A stretch of DNA of 64,000 bases from the NCBI GenBank assembly GCA_002928965.1, contig PERU01000002.1, forward strand, positions 154,335-218,334, read 5' to 3'. Position numbers and translations under genes: made by a program. Positions 1-9,001 of this stretch are shown piece after piece (the stretch's first letter is position 1; the number at the start of each line of letters is the position of its first letter). Under the pieces are notes generated by a model. That model was not told the DNA's origin and made no database searches. It was given only the letters and a program-made list of their open reading frames with translations. The stretch is from Methylomonas sp. (GTDB lineage: Bacteria; Pseudomonadota; Gammaproteobacteria; Methylococcales; Methylomonadaceae).

Positions 1-1
1 A

Positions 2-1219
2 AACACTTACAAAATTCCCGAAACGGATATTTATCAGCTTTTGGCTGAACTGAATACATTTCTGTCCATGTTTCTGAATGGCAAAAACGCCAATCTGAAT
101 GTTTATAAACAGCCTAATCGGTTAATGGCTTCCATGCTGCTGATTAACCTGGGTGAGGCGTTATCAATTGATGATAACCAACAGCAATTCATGATGAGCG
201 AACGTTCAGACCCATTGAGTTATGGTGAGAGCCGCCACTGCTTTGTGCAAGGTTTGCAAAAATTGTCAGTTTCCAGCTGGAGTGAAGTGACTCTGCAACA
301 ATTCAATGGTTTGGAAGGAATTTTTTCCTGCCTGATCGATATTTTTAACGATTCTCCGGGGCATTTATCAGCCGACAACCTGCGGGTGCTTTGTTATAAC
401 CGAGTGCGTGGGCGGAGTATTGCCTTAAGAATCGAGACAATTTTTAACCGTTTACTGGCAAATTTTGCCGATCCCGCCCAAAAAGCCAATCGTTATATCG
501 TGCCTGCCGCGACCGGATTTTGTTGTTTCAAGTTTCACAATGACGCCTTGGGCTTTTATTTTCTGGAGCAGCAAGTTCAATTGTTCCAGGAGTTATCCAG
601 CCCCCAGAATCAGTTTTCACCGATAATGTTCGACGATTTTGTGTTTGAACATAGTTACCTTCCATTTTTGTATCAACATAATTTGCCGGATGCATTACAA
701 ATTTTTTACCATGCTACCCGTAAATCGGTGACGGTCTATATTCTCGATGAGAAAGGTTCTCTGTTCGTCAGGCAGCATGATAATGCGAATCCACGGCATA
801 TTCTGGATCACTACTATGTGTTTATTAAAACCCTGCAATTGCAGACCAAACTGCCGGAAAGCATAGTTATCAAAGGCTATGAAATACAAAAGAATTCGAC
901 CGGTGTGGTGTCCTGTCATCCAGCCACTATCAAACAAGGTAATACGGCACTGGATTTGCGGATACGCATTGTGCTGGATCGCGTAAAAGGTCTGGTGATT
1001 TACTGCAACGAACGCAAATTTGATATGGTGGATGCCGATGCGATTCGTGCCTTGAAAAGTCATATTTTGGGGTTTAGAAAAAGTCATGAAGACTACCCGT
1101 TTCATATCACCGAAATCGACGCACCCTTTGAATTATTAGGCATGCAACGCTGCGATCAGGCCCAAAGTTTGTATTATTTAAACTACAAACAAAAAATTGA
1201 GGAAAAATTAAATATTTAG
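2..1219 (+). CDS. cyaA: Class I adenylate cyclase, C-terminal part (5' end outside window)
   Basis: The reading frame is open from the first bases of the window, so this is the 3' part of a longer gene. The protein matches my memory of the C-terminal half of proteobacterial class I adenylate cyclases: a stretch reading NLGE, then SDPLSYG, then a conserved SWSEV block, and the RxxxLRIExIFN-type helix further on. This family makes cyclic AMP from ATP in the cytoplasm; its catalytic domain is N-terminal and would lie upstream of the window. The C-terminal half is regulatory in enterobacterial relatives. The gene stops at a TAG before a 620-base gene-free stretch. The family call is from recognised motifs, not a search. 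Confidence 0.8.
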   Translation, partial: NTYKIPETDIYQLLAELNTFLSMFLNGKNANLNVYKQPNRLMASMLLINLGEALSIDDNQQQFMMSERSDPLSYGESRHCFVQGLQKLSVSSWSEVTLQQFNGLEGIFSCLIDIFNDSPGHLSADNLRVLCYNRVRGRSIALRIETIFNRLLANFADPAQKANRYIVPAATGFCCFKFHNDALGFYFLEQQVQLFQELSSPQNQFSPIMFDDFVFEHSYLPFLYQHNLPDALQIFYHATRKSVTVYILDEKGSLFVRQHDNANPRHILDHYYVFIKTLQLQTKLPESIVIKGYEIQKNSTGVVSCHPATIKQGNTALDLRIRIVLDRVKGLVIYCNERKFDMVDADAIRALKSHILGFRKSHEDYPFHITEIDAPFELLGMQRCDQAQSLYYLNYKQKIEEKLNI

Positions 1220-1243
1220 TTCTTTGTCAAATTTAAAAACTGC

Positions 1244-1382
1244 CGTCATGCTCGCCGAGAAGCAGGCATCCAGTGCCAAGGAGGGTAAGCTTTAATCCAT
1301 CCCAGAGTACCTGGATTGATTCGCTTCGCGGTCTTCGGCTCCGGTAATCCCCTCGGACCCCATAGGGTATGTCTGAATGACG
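1244..1382. repeat. MITE-like palindromic intergenic repeat
   Basis: The unit begins CGTCAT and ends ATGACG. Internally it has GGCATCCAGT near the left end and CCTGGATTGATT in the middle, the pattern of the widespread CGTCAT...ATCCAG...CTGGAT...ATGACG palindromic repeats of proteobacteria. Related units lie at 51133-51263 and, in a shorter form, within 34827-34941. Confidence 0.55.
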
Positions 1383-1422
1383 AGCGCCTGCCGAAGCTGT
1401 CAAATAAGAATTAGGAAAAGGA

Positions 1423-1538
1423 CATAATGACTTCCCAGAATTCGGCTTTTCCGTAGCAGGTTCTCTATTCTCGGACAGGCTCCTAGGGGTGATACATTTG
1501 AATGAATGTCCCTTTTTCAAAGAAGGATGTTATTTTTG
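1423..1538. repeat. Degenerate repeat shared with 48571-48716
   Basis: It starts CATAATGACTTCCCAGAATT and ends with CCCTTTTTCAAAGAAGGATG followed by TTATTTTT. The copy at 48571-48716 has the same two ends with a different middle, so both look like diverged members of one non-coding element. Confidence 0.45.
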
Positions 1539-1840
1539 ACTATCCCAAGTGAACCACGCTGGGTGCCAGCATGGTGAGGGGCATTCAGACGGTGAAGTCC
1601 ATCTCAATCTGCTTGCGCGGCCATTTGCTGGAAGCCGATCTGATCCTGGGCTATGGGTCAATTCTGGTGATGCAATGGGTCGTCTTTCCGGTTGCCGGTT
1701 TCCTTTTAACAGCAATGCCCTGGATAAATTAACCGTTCGGAGGGGTGTTCCTCTGTTAAAATCCAGCGCGAACTGAGGTTTATCCCTCAACCTATACTTC
1801 AATCTTCATTGCCGGAAATAGTCCGTTATCTAAACAAATA

Positions 1841-2872
1841 GTGTTGCTTTACTTCTTATCAATAACACTCGTGGCTTTTTTGTTGACGGGTTTAATCCGT
1901 TATTACGCCTTAAAACGTAAGGTTCTGGATATCCCCAATCAGCGCAGTTCGCATACCATCCCCACGCCACGTGGTGGTGGCTTGGCGATTGTGTTAACCA
2001 TGATGTTTGCAGTGTTGTCGTTAACATTAACCCAACAAATTGATCAGCGGATATTAGCGCTGTGTATGGCCTCAATATTGGTGGCAGGGATAGGTTTTTG
2101 TGATGACCATAAACCTGTACCCGCAAAATGGCGATTTTTAACGCATTTAGTGACGGCGTTTTTGATTGTCCGGTTATTGGGCGGATTTCCTTTGTTGTTA
2201 GTGCCCAGCCCTATGGATGGTTTTTTAAAACGTTTCTTTATCGATCTGAGCTGGATAGGCTATCCCCTGGCTATTGTTTGGTTAGTCTGGTTTTTAAACT
2301 TGTTTAATTTCATGGATGGTACTGATGGCATTGCCGCATCAGAATCTTTGTTTATGTCTTTAGCCTTGGCGGGCTACAGTTATTATCTGGATCAAACTTT
2401 GTTTAATTTGTGTATCTGTTTGGCAGCCGCTACTTTGGGTTTTTTAGTCTGGAACTGGCCCAAAGCCGGGATATTTATGGGCGATGTCGGCAGTGGTTTT
2501 TTGGGATTGTTGCTTGGCGTTTTGATTTTGCTGGCAGCTCAACAAGCCGCAGTGATGTTGTTTTGTGGTTTGATTTTATTCGGTATTTTTTTTGTCGATG
2601 CAAGCTATACCTTGCTGGTGAGAATGTTGAGCAGGCAAAAGTGGTACGACGCCCATTGTTCCCATACTTATCAGCGTGCGGCTAAGCAATATGGGCATTT
2701 GCCGGTGTTGTTGGCGTGTTGGCTGATTAATCTGCTTTGGTTATTGCCATTGTCTTATTGGGTATTTTTACATCCCAGTCATGGGTTGGTTGGTTTGTTT
2801 ATAGCCTACGCGCCTTTACTATTCATGGCTTTTCGCTTTAAAGCCGGTCAGAGGGATTCTGTTAACGTATGA
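1841..2872 (+). CDS. Undecaprenyl-phosphate sugar-1-phosphate transferase, WecA/WbpL-like (glycosyltransferase 4 family)
   Basis: A polytopic inner-membrane protein of 343 residues with about ten hydrophobic segments. It has the MraY/WecA family signatures: DIPNQRSSH followed by PRGGG near residue 35, FNFMDGTDGIA in the middle (the aspartates bind metal and substrate), and GDVGSGFLG. The family moves a sugar phosphate from a UDP-sugar to undecaprenyl phosphate, the first step of O-antigen or exopolysaccharide units. It starts with GTG and overlaps the next gene by four bases (ATGA), so the pair should be cotranslated. Pairing with a WbpM-like dehydratase is the arrangement known from Pseudomonas WbpL/WbpM, which suggests a deoxy-amino sugar as first residue. 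Confidence 0.87.
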   Translation: MLLYFLSITLVAFLLTGLIRYYALKRKVLDIPNQRSSHTIPTPRGGGLAIVLTMMFAVLSLTLTQQIDQRILALCMASILVAGIGFCDDHKPVPAKWRFLTHLVTAFLIVRLLGGFPLLLVPSPMDGFLKRFFIDLSWIGYPLAIVWLVWFLNLFNFMDGTDGIAASESLFMSLALAGYSYYLDQTLFNLCICLAAATLGFLVWNWPKAGIFMGDVGSGFLGLLLGVLILLAAQQAAVMLFCGLILFGIFFVDASYTLLVRMLSRQKWYDAHCSHTYQRAAKQYGHLPVLLACWLINLLWLLPLSYWVFLHPSHGLVGLFIAYAPLLFMAFRFKAGQRDSVNV

Positions 2873-4698
2873 GGATTAAATTTCGCTCCCGCACTTCGAT
2901 ATTTTTGCATGATTTACTGATGGTGCCATTAGCCTGGATGGGGGCTTATTGGTTGCGGTTTAATCTGGATGTAATTCCGGATGAGTATTTTTTCTCAGCT
3001 ATGTTGTTTTTGCCATTGGTCATCGCCATCCAGGTATCGGCATTCTGGACTTTTGGTTTGTATCGGGGGGTGTGGCGGTTTTCTTCGATGCCGGATTTGG
3101 TGCGCATTGCCAAAGCCGTATCAGCCGGGATGTTTTTTATTGCCGGGTTATTGTTTCTGTATAACCGCCTGGAAGGTTTTCCGCGTTCGGTGATGCCTTT
3201 ATACATGTTAATGCTGCTGGCGTTGCTGTGCATTCCGCGGTTTGTTTATCGGTTTTGGAAAGAGCGGGCCATCCATGAACGGATTGGGCAACGGGCATTG
3301 ATTATTGGCGCCGGTTCAGCCGGTGAAATGCTGGTCAGGGATTTGTTAGGCAATCTCAATAGTGGCTATATTCCAGTGGTGTTTGCCGATGATCAGCCGA
3401 ACAAGTACAAACGCGAAATTCGTGGCATTCGTATCGGCGGCAAAGTCGATCAATTACCTGATTTAATTCAACAATGGGACGTTGAAGTGGTGCTGATTGC
3501 GGTGCCTTCGGCCACGGATAGTCAGATGCGGCGAATTGTGGAAATCTGTGAATCGTGTGCCGTGCCATTTCAGACTTTACCATCCGTAAAAGAACTGCTC
3601 AGCGGTGCGGTAACCAAAGCTAACCTCAGAGAAGTATCCATCATGGATATTTTAGGGCGTGCACCGGTGCCGCTGGATTGGAAGCGCATACAAGCCAGTT
3701 TGCATGATAAAACCATTCTTGTGACCGGCGGCGGCGGTTCTATTGGTTCCGAACTTTGCAAGCAATTAGCCAAAGCGCAGCCGCGTAAATTGATTATTCT
3801 CGATCAGTGTGAATTTAATCTTTACAAAATCGATGCCGAGTTAACCAGACTGTATCAACAGATAGATCACTTAGCTGTTTTAGGCGATGTAACAGATACG
3901 TTGGCGGTACAGCAGCTGATTAATGCCGAGCAACCGCAGATGATTTTTCATGCGGCGGCGTATAAGCATGTGCCTTTGCTGGAAGGGCAAGTCCGCGAGG
4001 CGGTGCATAACAATCTGATGGGCACTAAAATCGTTGCCGAGGCGGCTATCGCAGCGGGTGTCGGTCGTTTCGTGCTGATTTCTACCGATAAGGCTGTTAA
4101 TCCTACCAATGTCATGGGTGCAACCAAACGAGCTGCGGAGATTTTGTGTCAAAATCTGGATAGAACCAGTGCCACTCGTTTTACTACCGTGCGTTTTGGC
4201 AATGTGCTGGATTCTGCAGGCAGTGTGGTGCCGTTGTTTCGGGAGCAAATCAAAGCCGGTGGGCCCATTACCGTCACTCACCCTGATATTACCCGTTATT
4301 TCATGACCATCCCGGAAGCGTGTCAATTGATCATGCAGGCCGAGGCAGTGGGTGAGGGCGGTGAAGTGTTTGTGCTGGATATGGGTGAACCGGTGAAAAT
4401 TGTGTATCTGGCCGAACAGATGATTCGTTTGAGCGGCAAAAGACCGGGCAAAGACATTGCTATTGAGTTTGTCGGTTTGCGCCCCGGTGAAAAATTATAC
4501 GAAGAGCTGTTTCACGACGAAGAGCAATTAATGGAAACCGGCTTTAAAAAATTACGTTTGGCCAAAGCCAGAGTTTACGATAATGATGTTTGGGCAGGTA
4601 AAATTGACGCGTTGACTTCGGCCTGTCAAAGCCAGGATTCACCTGCTGTATTGTCGTTATTGAAAGAATTGGTGCCCGAATTTAACCAATCTTCATGA
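2869..4698 (+). CDS. WbpM/CapD-like nucleotide-sugar 4,6-dehydratase (membrane-anchored)
   Basis: A 609-residue protein with about four N-terminal membrane segments (residues 10-110), a first Rossmann motif ALIIGAGSAGE near residue 145, and a second, catalytic Rossmann domain starting VTGGGGSIGSELC near residue 284. The active-site region reads STDKAVNPTNVMGATKR; the usual SDR tyrosine is replaced by methionine, as described for WbpM. The family converts UDP-GlcNAc to a 4-keto-6-deoxy sugar, the entry to QuiNAc or FucNAc. Length and domain order are those of full WbpM/FlaA1-type proteins. It is coupled to the upstream transferase. Substrate is inferred from family. Confidence 0.88.
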   Translation: MRIKFRSRTSIFLHDLLMVPLAWMGAYWLRFNLDVIPDEYFFSAMLFLPLVIAIQVSAFWTFGLYRGVWRFSSMPDLVRIAKAVSAGMFFIAGLLFLYNRLEGFPRSVMPLYMLMLLALLCIPRFVYRFWKERAIHERIGQRALIIGAGSAGEMLVRDLLGNLNSGYIPVVFADDQPNKYKREIRGIRIGGKVDQLPDLIQQWDVEVVLIAVPSATDSQMRRIVEICESCAVPFQTLPSVKELLSGAVTKANLREVSIMDILGRAPVPLDWKRIQASLHDKTILVTGGGGSIGSELCKQLAKAQPRKLIILDQCEFNLYKIDAELTRLYQQIDHLAVLGDVTDTLAVQQLINAEQPQMIFHAAAYKHVPLLEGQVREAVHNNLMGTKIVAEAAIAAGVGRFVLISTDKAVNPTNVMGATKRAAEILCQNLDRTSATRFTTVRFGNVLDSAGSVVPLFREQIKAGGPITVTHPDITRYFMTIPEACQLIMQAEAVGEGGEVFVLDMGEPVKIVYLAEQMIRLSGKRPGKDIAIEFVGLRPGEKLYEELFHDEEQLMETGFKKLRLAKARVYDNDVWAGKIDALTSACQSQDSPAVLSLLKELVPEFNQSS

Positions 4699-4793
4699 AT
4701 CCAAAAGCCATTCAGCACGATCTGATATTTATCTTCATTTGGCGAGGGAGTAAACACTTGTTTCTGGCGGGTGCTCAATAGTTACGCCATTTA

Positions 4794-4867
4794 CACTTAA
4801 GTTTCGGCGCATCTGTTCCCTCGCCCTCCGGGAGGGAGATGGAATCAAAAAACCGAAATTTGAAGTG
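4794..4867. repeat. MITE-like repeat (copy 1; copy 2 at 48732-48813)
   Basis: It begins CACTTAAGTTTCGG and ends CCGAAATTTGAAGTG, near-inverted ends, around a CCCTCGCCCTCCGGGAGGG hairpin core. The copy at 48732 has the same ends and core. It lies between the convergent WbpM-like gene and the vWA operon, so its hairpin could also stop transcription. Confidence 0.6.
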
Positions 4868-4889
4868 CTATAGCTTTATGTTACGTTCT

Positions 4890-5378
4890 TCAATCAAACA
4901 CATCGCCCCAATCGGGTTCCGGTGGCGTATCGGGATTATCTGGTTGAGATGCTTCCGTTGGTGCTGTTTCCACTGTCTTTTCTTCATTAGCTGGTTTGTT
5001 GGCATCAACCTGTGAGTTTTTAAGGCCAATAAGCTGATTAAAATAAGTATCCAGTAATTCGCAAAGTTGTTCGTATAATCGTTCATTGGGTGTTTGCTGT
5101 AACAGCTGTTCCATCATCTGTTGCAAAAACAGCTTTTCAGCGGCGATTAGCTGTTCGGCGATAGGTTGAGCATCGCTTTGCTGAAGATTCAACTTGTCGG
5201 TAAAGCGGCGCAGCAATCTGGTTTTACGTTTACTTTGTTGGTCGGTAATGTCATCCAATATCTCGACCAGTTGTAAATGAATACGCTGTTTTTTACGCCA
5301 GTGAAAGTACAAAATAATGCCTATGCCCAACAAAACCAAAGTCGTGAGAATGATGCTCAGTAACAAAATGGGAGACAT
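4890..5378 (-). CDS. Hypothetical membrane-anchored helical protein (third gene of vWA operon)
   Basis: A 162-residue protein with one N-terminal membrane segment (about residues 3-24, followed by HWRKK, so the rest is probably cytoplasmic) and a helical, Gln- and Leu-rich body. Around residue 80 it reads AAEKLFLQQMM. The preceding operon gene has a similar SEKALLQIII stretch at a similar distance from its membrane anchor, so the two may be distant paralogues. The last 35 residues are acidic and proline-rich. I do not recognise a family. It lies eight bases after the gene at 5387-5998 and should be in one transcript with it. Confidence 0.65.
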   Translation of the reverse strand: MSPILLLSIILTTLVLLGIGIILYFHWRKKQRIHLQLVEILDDITDQQSKRKTRLLRRFTDKLNLQQSDAQPIAEQLIAAEKLFLQQMMEQLLQQTPNERLYEQLCELLDTYFNQLIGLKNSQVDANKPANEEKTVETAPTEASQPDNPDTPPEPDWGDVFD

Positions 5379-5386
5379 TGAGCGGC

Positions 5387-5998
5387 CTATTCTTGTGGAT
5401 GCAAGATTTTGTGTTCAGTTTCTTGAAAGATCTGCATCATTTTTTTGCGGCTGTTTTCCAATTCCAGCGCGGTCTGATTGCCGCTGAACACACGGGTATA
5501 TTCAGCGGTGATGTCGTCTATGGTTTGCATGGCGGTATTCAGTTGCCTGACTAATTGTTGATTAATAAACTCAAGGCCCTGATCGCTGGAAATTGAAGTG
5601 GATGTGCCGGAAGAGGCATGATGCATTTTGCTGAGTAACTGGCAATAAGGCTCTGATAAATTATTGATTTTTTCATCGATCTCGCCTAATAAACCAATTT
5701 CGCGCTGTAAAAAAAGTTTGATGATGATTTGTAACAGGGCTTTTTCAGAGTCGGTAATTTCCTGTAATGCCGTATCGACTGTCGCGCGGTCCAGACCACA
5801 TTTGTCTGATAACAAATGATCCAGAGGCTGATTTTTGGATAAGGTGTTTTCATTTAGTTGAGTAATATAGTCATCAATAGCCTGGATTTCGGTATTACGT
5901 TTGTTTCTGGCTATCAAAAAAAATCCCACGCAGGCCAATGTCAACACGCCAAGCGCTTCCAAACTCAATATTGCCAAAGCGGTGTCTATTCCCATCAT
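5387..5998 (-). CDS. Hypothetical membrane-anchored helical protein (second gene of vWA operon)
   Basis: A 203-residue protein with an N-terminal membrane segment (about residues 8-29, then RNKRN), followed by a mostly helical body with predicted coiled-coil character. It contains SEKALLQIIIKLFLQRE, resembling the AAEKLFLQQMM stretch of its downstream neighbour. No family is recognised. Its start overlaps the end of the vWA gene by four bases, so the products are probably made together and may form a membrane complex with it. Confidence 0.65.
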   Translation of the reverse strand: MMGIDTALAILSLEALGVLTLACVGFFLIARNKRNTEIQAIDDYITQLNENTLSKNQPLDHLLSDKCGLDRATVDTALQEITDSEKALLQIIIKLFLQREIGLLGEIDEKINNLSEPYCQLLSKMHHASSGTSTSISSDQGLEFINQQLVRQLNTAMQTIDDITAEYTRVFSGNQTALELENSRKKMMQIFQETEHKILHPQE

Positions 5999-7779
5999 GC
6001 CAAACGCTCCAGTAATTGTTGCTGTCTTTTTAGGTTGGCTTTTTTAAGGGCTTTGTAGCCAAAAAAACCGATAACGCATAGTAAAAAGTTTATACCCAAT
6101 ACCGCGCCAATTATCATAGCCCAGTTTTTTTCTGCTTCTACTGCTGGTTCTGTGTCTTTTTGATGTGTGGCAGCGGTGGTATCTGCCGAGGATTCATGCG
6201 ATTCAGAATGTGCGGAAGCCGAGGATATTGGCTCTTCAGTAGCTTTAGCTGTTGCCGGGCTTGTAAACAGGCTGTCATCAAGTTTGACTGGGGCTAAAGC
6301 AGGATTGATAGTTTTACCATCCAGCGTATTGGCCGTTACTTCAAAATGAACAGATACTGTCTCACCCACAGCTAACGGTTCCAGTTTTAATAACCATTCG
6401 CCATGGGCGTCTTCAACCGACTTGGATATCGCAGGATTGTTGGCGTGCTGGATTTGGGCGGTAATGTGCAGATGAGCGGTATCAATGATGGCAATATCGG
6501 GTTCAAATTTTAAGGTAATAGCCCGATGTTCAATATCGACTACAGGTTTTACAGTGATTGGCGAAGCAATCACTTCCAACTCTTTGCTGACTTCACGCTT
6601 AAAAGTCTTTCCATCAGCAACGATACTGAGCACGTGTTTACCTGGGGGAAGCTCGTTTAAGGTATGGCCGAAATAGCCGGACTCGTTAGTCAGAGCAGGC
6701 AATTGAATTGCCGCTTTCTTATCGATGCTGAAACTGACTGTGACTAAGTTTAGAAAATCGGTGCGGCTGATTAAGTCGTTTTTCTCAGTAAAATACAGCT
6801 TTAACGGCAGTTGTTGTTTTTCGCCGATAAAATTGGGCAGGTCATTTAAATGCATTTTCAAATCGGTCAGAATCATTACCTGATTATCAGGATCGATAGC
6901 CGCTTCTATCTGCCAGTTTCCGGGCATGGGTTGTTTAACCGTGATCAAATCATAGCCTGTGGTTTCCAGCCATGAAACGTTATTAGCTGCATTGTTTTTG
7001 CTGATTTTTTGCTGATCGGGCGCCCTTAATTGGGTAGCGGCAGCGTCAGGTTTTTTAAACACCAGCAAGGAAAACTCCTGAATGCTGCTGTCGACATTAA
7101 ATTGATTGTTGACTAATGGCAGGGTGTCTTTCGGAGCCACTTTTTGAGCGGTTTTTAGAAACATTCGTTGTAATTGGTCTGCAGATTCGGCAGTCTCATG
7201 CCAGCCACTGCTTTCAATGGCCAGTCTTTCCAGCAATTCTTTATCAACCTGATTTGATAAGCCTATGGTTTGGACTTTGATGTTTCGTTCACGTAGTCTG
7301 GGTAACCATTCGCTGAGAATGCGTTCACGTGAGTCGGCGCTGACCATAATGTCTTTGGAAATGTCCACCATGCCATCGGTCAGAATAATCAAATTTTTGT
7401 TGCCATTGCCGTTGAATCCTTTTTCCAAAGTGGTTTTAATCGCCTCTTCGATGTTGGTGAAAACCCCGTGAGAATGGATGTTTTTACTTGCTTTAATGGC
7501 AGACATCCGCCAATTGTTATCGACAGCGTCCGAATGGGATAAAAGTGTGGTTTGTTCCGCAAATAACCACAACGACGCATTAGCCTTGTCAGGTAGCAGA
7601 TTGATCAATAATTGCGTGGCATCCACCCGTAAATTTTGCCGGTCGTTTTGTTTCATGCTGCCTGACACGTCGATCAACACTTGAATTTCTTCATTAGAGG
7701 GTTGGCTGGAATTGGAATTCCCAGCAAAACTGGCAGAATGGGCAAAACAAAGTATTATCAGTGCGGCAAACGTTTTCAT
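5995..7779 (-). CDS. von Willebrand factor type A domain protein, exported and membrane-anchored
   Basis: A 594-residue protein with a signal peptide (residues 1-19, ending SFAG), a vWA domain directly after it with a complete metal-site motif DVSGS at residues 37-41 and the later LTDGMVD, a long beta-rich middle, a Thr/Ser/Glu-rich linker near residues 505-545, and a C-terminal membrane segment (about 553-577) followed by a basic tail. The vWA domain should face the periplasm. vWA proteins bind partners through a metal ion and often act in assembly or surface complexes. It leads an operon with two small membrane proteins. Function unknown. Confidence 0.82.
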   Translation of the reverse strand: MKTFAALIILCFAHSASFAGNSNSSQPSNEEIQVLIDVSGSMKQNDRQNLRVDATQLLINLLPDKANASLWLFAEQTTLLSHSDAVDNNWRMSAIKASKNIHSHGVFTNIEEAIKTTLEKGFNGNGNKNLIILTDGMVDISKDIMVSADSRERILSEWLPRLRERNIKVQTIGLSNQVDKELLERLAIESSGWHETAESADQLQRMFLKTAQKVAPKDTLPLVNNQFNVDSSIQEFSLLVFKKPDAAATQLRAPDQQKISKNNAANNVSWLETTGYDLITVKQPMPGNWQIEAAIDPDNQVMILTDLKMHLNDLPNFIGEKQQLPLKLYFTEKNDLISRTDFLNLVTVSFSIDKKAAIQLPALTNESGYFGHTLNELPPGKHVLSIVADGKTFKREVSKELEVIASPITVKPVVDIEHRAITLKFEPDIAIIDTAHLHITAQIQHANNPAISKSVEDAHGEWLLKLEPLAVGETVSVHFEVTANTLDGKTINPALAPVKLDDSLFTSPATAKATEEPISSASAHSESHESSADTTAATHQKDTEPAVEAEKNWAMIIGAVLGINFLLCVIGFFGYKALKKANLKRQQQLLERLA

Positions 7780-8011
7780 GGCTTACACAAAAAATAGGTT
7801 GTGATGAACTATAGACCAATGGACATTCAAAACGAAATCCTGAATGCTCAAATCAGAAATTTAACCCAAGGCAGTAAGATTTCGACTAAACTCAAATCTT
7901 CTTCTCATGCTCAATTTTCGATAGAGTAAATAGCAACTGCAGGCGTTGTTTTGGCTTGCAAGTAAAGTACGCTGAGCAATCACAAAACAACTCACACTGG
8001 TAAAGGAATAA

Positions 8012-8977
8012 ATGATAGAAACATTTTTGCTCAGTCTGTTACAGCCATTTGCTACCCTTGCCAGTGGTATCGGCAATCAAAAAAAATTGCTGATCATGAT
8101 TTACCACCGCGTATTGGATGAGCCGGATTTCATGCGTCCTGGTGAAGTTGATAAAGCCGCCTTTACTTGGCAGATGCAACTTTTAGCCAAACATTTTAAT
8201 GTTTTGCCATTAGCGGAAGCATTAGAACGAATGCAAAATAACACTCTCCCGCCGCGAGCCGTGTGCATTACTTTCGACGATGGATACGCGGACAATTACA
8301 CTAATGCCTTGCCGATCCTTCAACGGTTTGACTTGAAAGCCACATTCTTTATTGCCAGCGGTTTTTTGGATGGTGGCAGAATGTGGAATGACACTGTGAT
8401 CGAAGCCGTGCGTAATATTACCACTGCATCGTTGGACTTGAATAAAGCAGGTTTGGGCGTATTCGAAACCAGCACACACAGCCAAAAGTGCCAATCTGCC
8501 CAAGAAATCATAAAAAAAATTAAACATCTGGATCTTAGCGAACGCACCCGATATGTGGAAGTCATCGCCGCCAAATCCCAGGATTTACCCAACGACTTGA
8601 TGCTGACCAGCGAACAGCTAAAAGAGCTCCACCAAAGTGGCATGGAAATCGGCGGTCACACGGTCAATCATCCTATATTGGCAAAATTAGATGAAACCAC
8701 TTCCAAAAGAGAAATTAAAGAAAATAAGATATTTCTAGAGGAGTTGCTTGGCGTGACGCTCCAGTTCTTTGCCTATCCCAATGGAAAACCTGAAATAGAT
8801 TATCTTCGACAACATGCTGAATGGGTTAAACAAGCTGGCTTTTCAGCAGCTGTTTCTACGCAATGGGGTGTTGCAACGAAAGACAGTAGTTTAATGGAGT
8901 TGCCTCGTTTTACCCCTTGGGATGGTGAACCTCTGAAATTTATGCTACGCATAATAATGCTATCTGCCAAATTTTAA
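8012..8977 (+). CDS. Polysaccharide deacetylase (NodB domain)
   Basis: A 321-residue protein with the NodB motifs TFDDGY near residue 90 (metal-binding aspartates) and HTVNH near residue 218 (metal-binding histidines), plus YHRV near residue 31, typical of carbohydrate esterase 4 enzymes. These remove N- or O-acetyl groups from polysaccharides or their precursors. There is a good AAAGGA ribosome site before the ATG. It opens the first forward block of the exosortase A region, 24 bases ahead of the O-ligase. There is no clear cleavable signal peptide, so the compartment is uncertain. Confidence 0.85.
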   Translation: MIETFLLSLLQPFATLASGIGNQKKLLIMIYHRVLDEPDFMRPGEVDKAAFTWQMQLLAKHFNVLPLAEALERMQNNTLPPRAVCITFDDGYADNYTNALPILQRFDLKATFFIASGFLDGGRMWNDTVIEAVRNITTASLDLNKAGLGVFETSTHSQKCQSAQEIIKKIKHLDLSERTRYVEVIAAKSQDLPNDLMLTSEQLKELHQSGMEIGGHTVNHPILAKLDETTSKREIKENKIFLEELLGVTLQFFAYPNGKPEIDYLRQHAEWVKQAGFSAAVSTQWGVATKDSSLMELPRFTPWDGEPLKFMLRIIMLSAKF

Positions 8978-9001
8978 TTATACTAAACTAAATATCCAGC
9001 G

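Larger units (their letters stand above)
1220..1840. other. Gene-free stretch with degenerate intergenic repeats
   Basis: About 620 bases separate the cyclase end from the WbpL-like gene. The first 320 bases are two repeat units described separately. The remainder (about 1540-1840) contains short open frames on both strands, none with a recognisable protein or ribosome binding site. It may be decayed sequence. I see no RNA gene here. Confidence 0.5.

Noticed and set aside
695..1105. Reverse frame within the cyclase gene, and the many similar frames inside other genes
   Set aside because: Full overlap with a recognised gene on the other strand; shadow frames.
1233..1802. Reverse open frames downstream of the cyclase gene
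   Set aside because: They run through repeat sequence and show no family motif or ribosome site.
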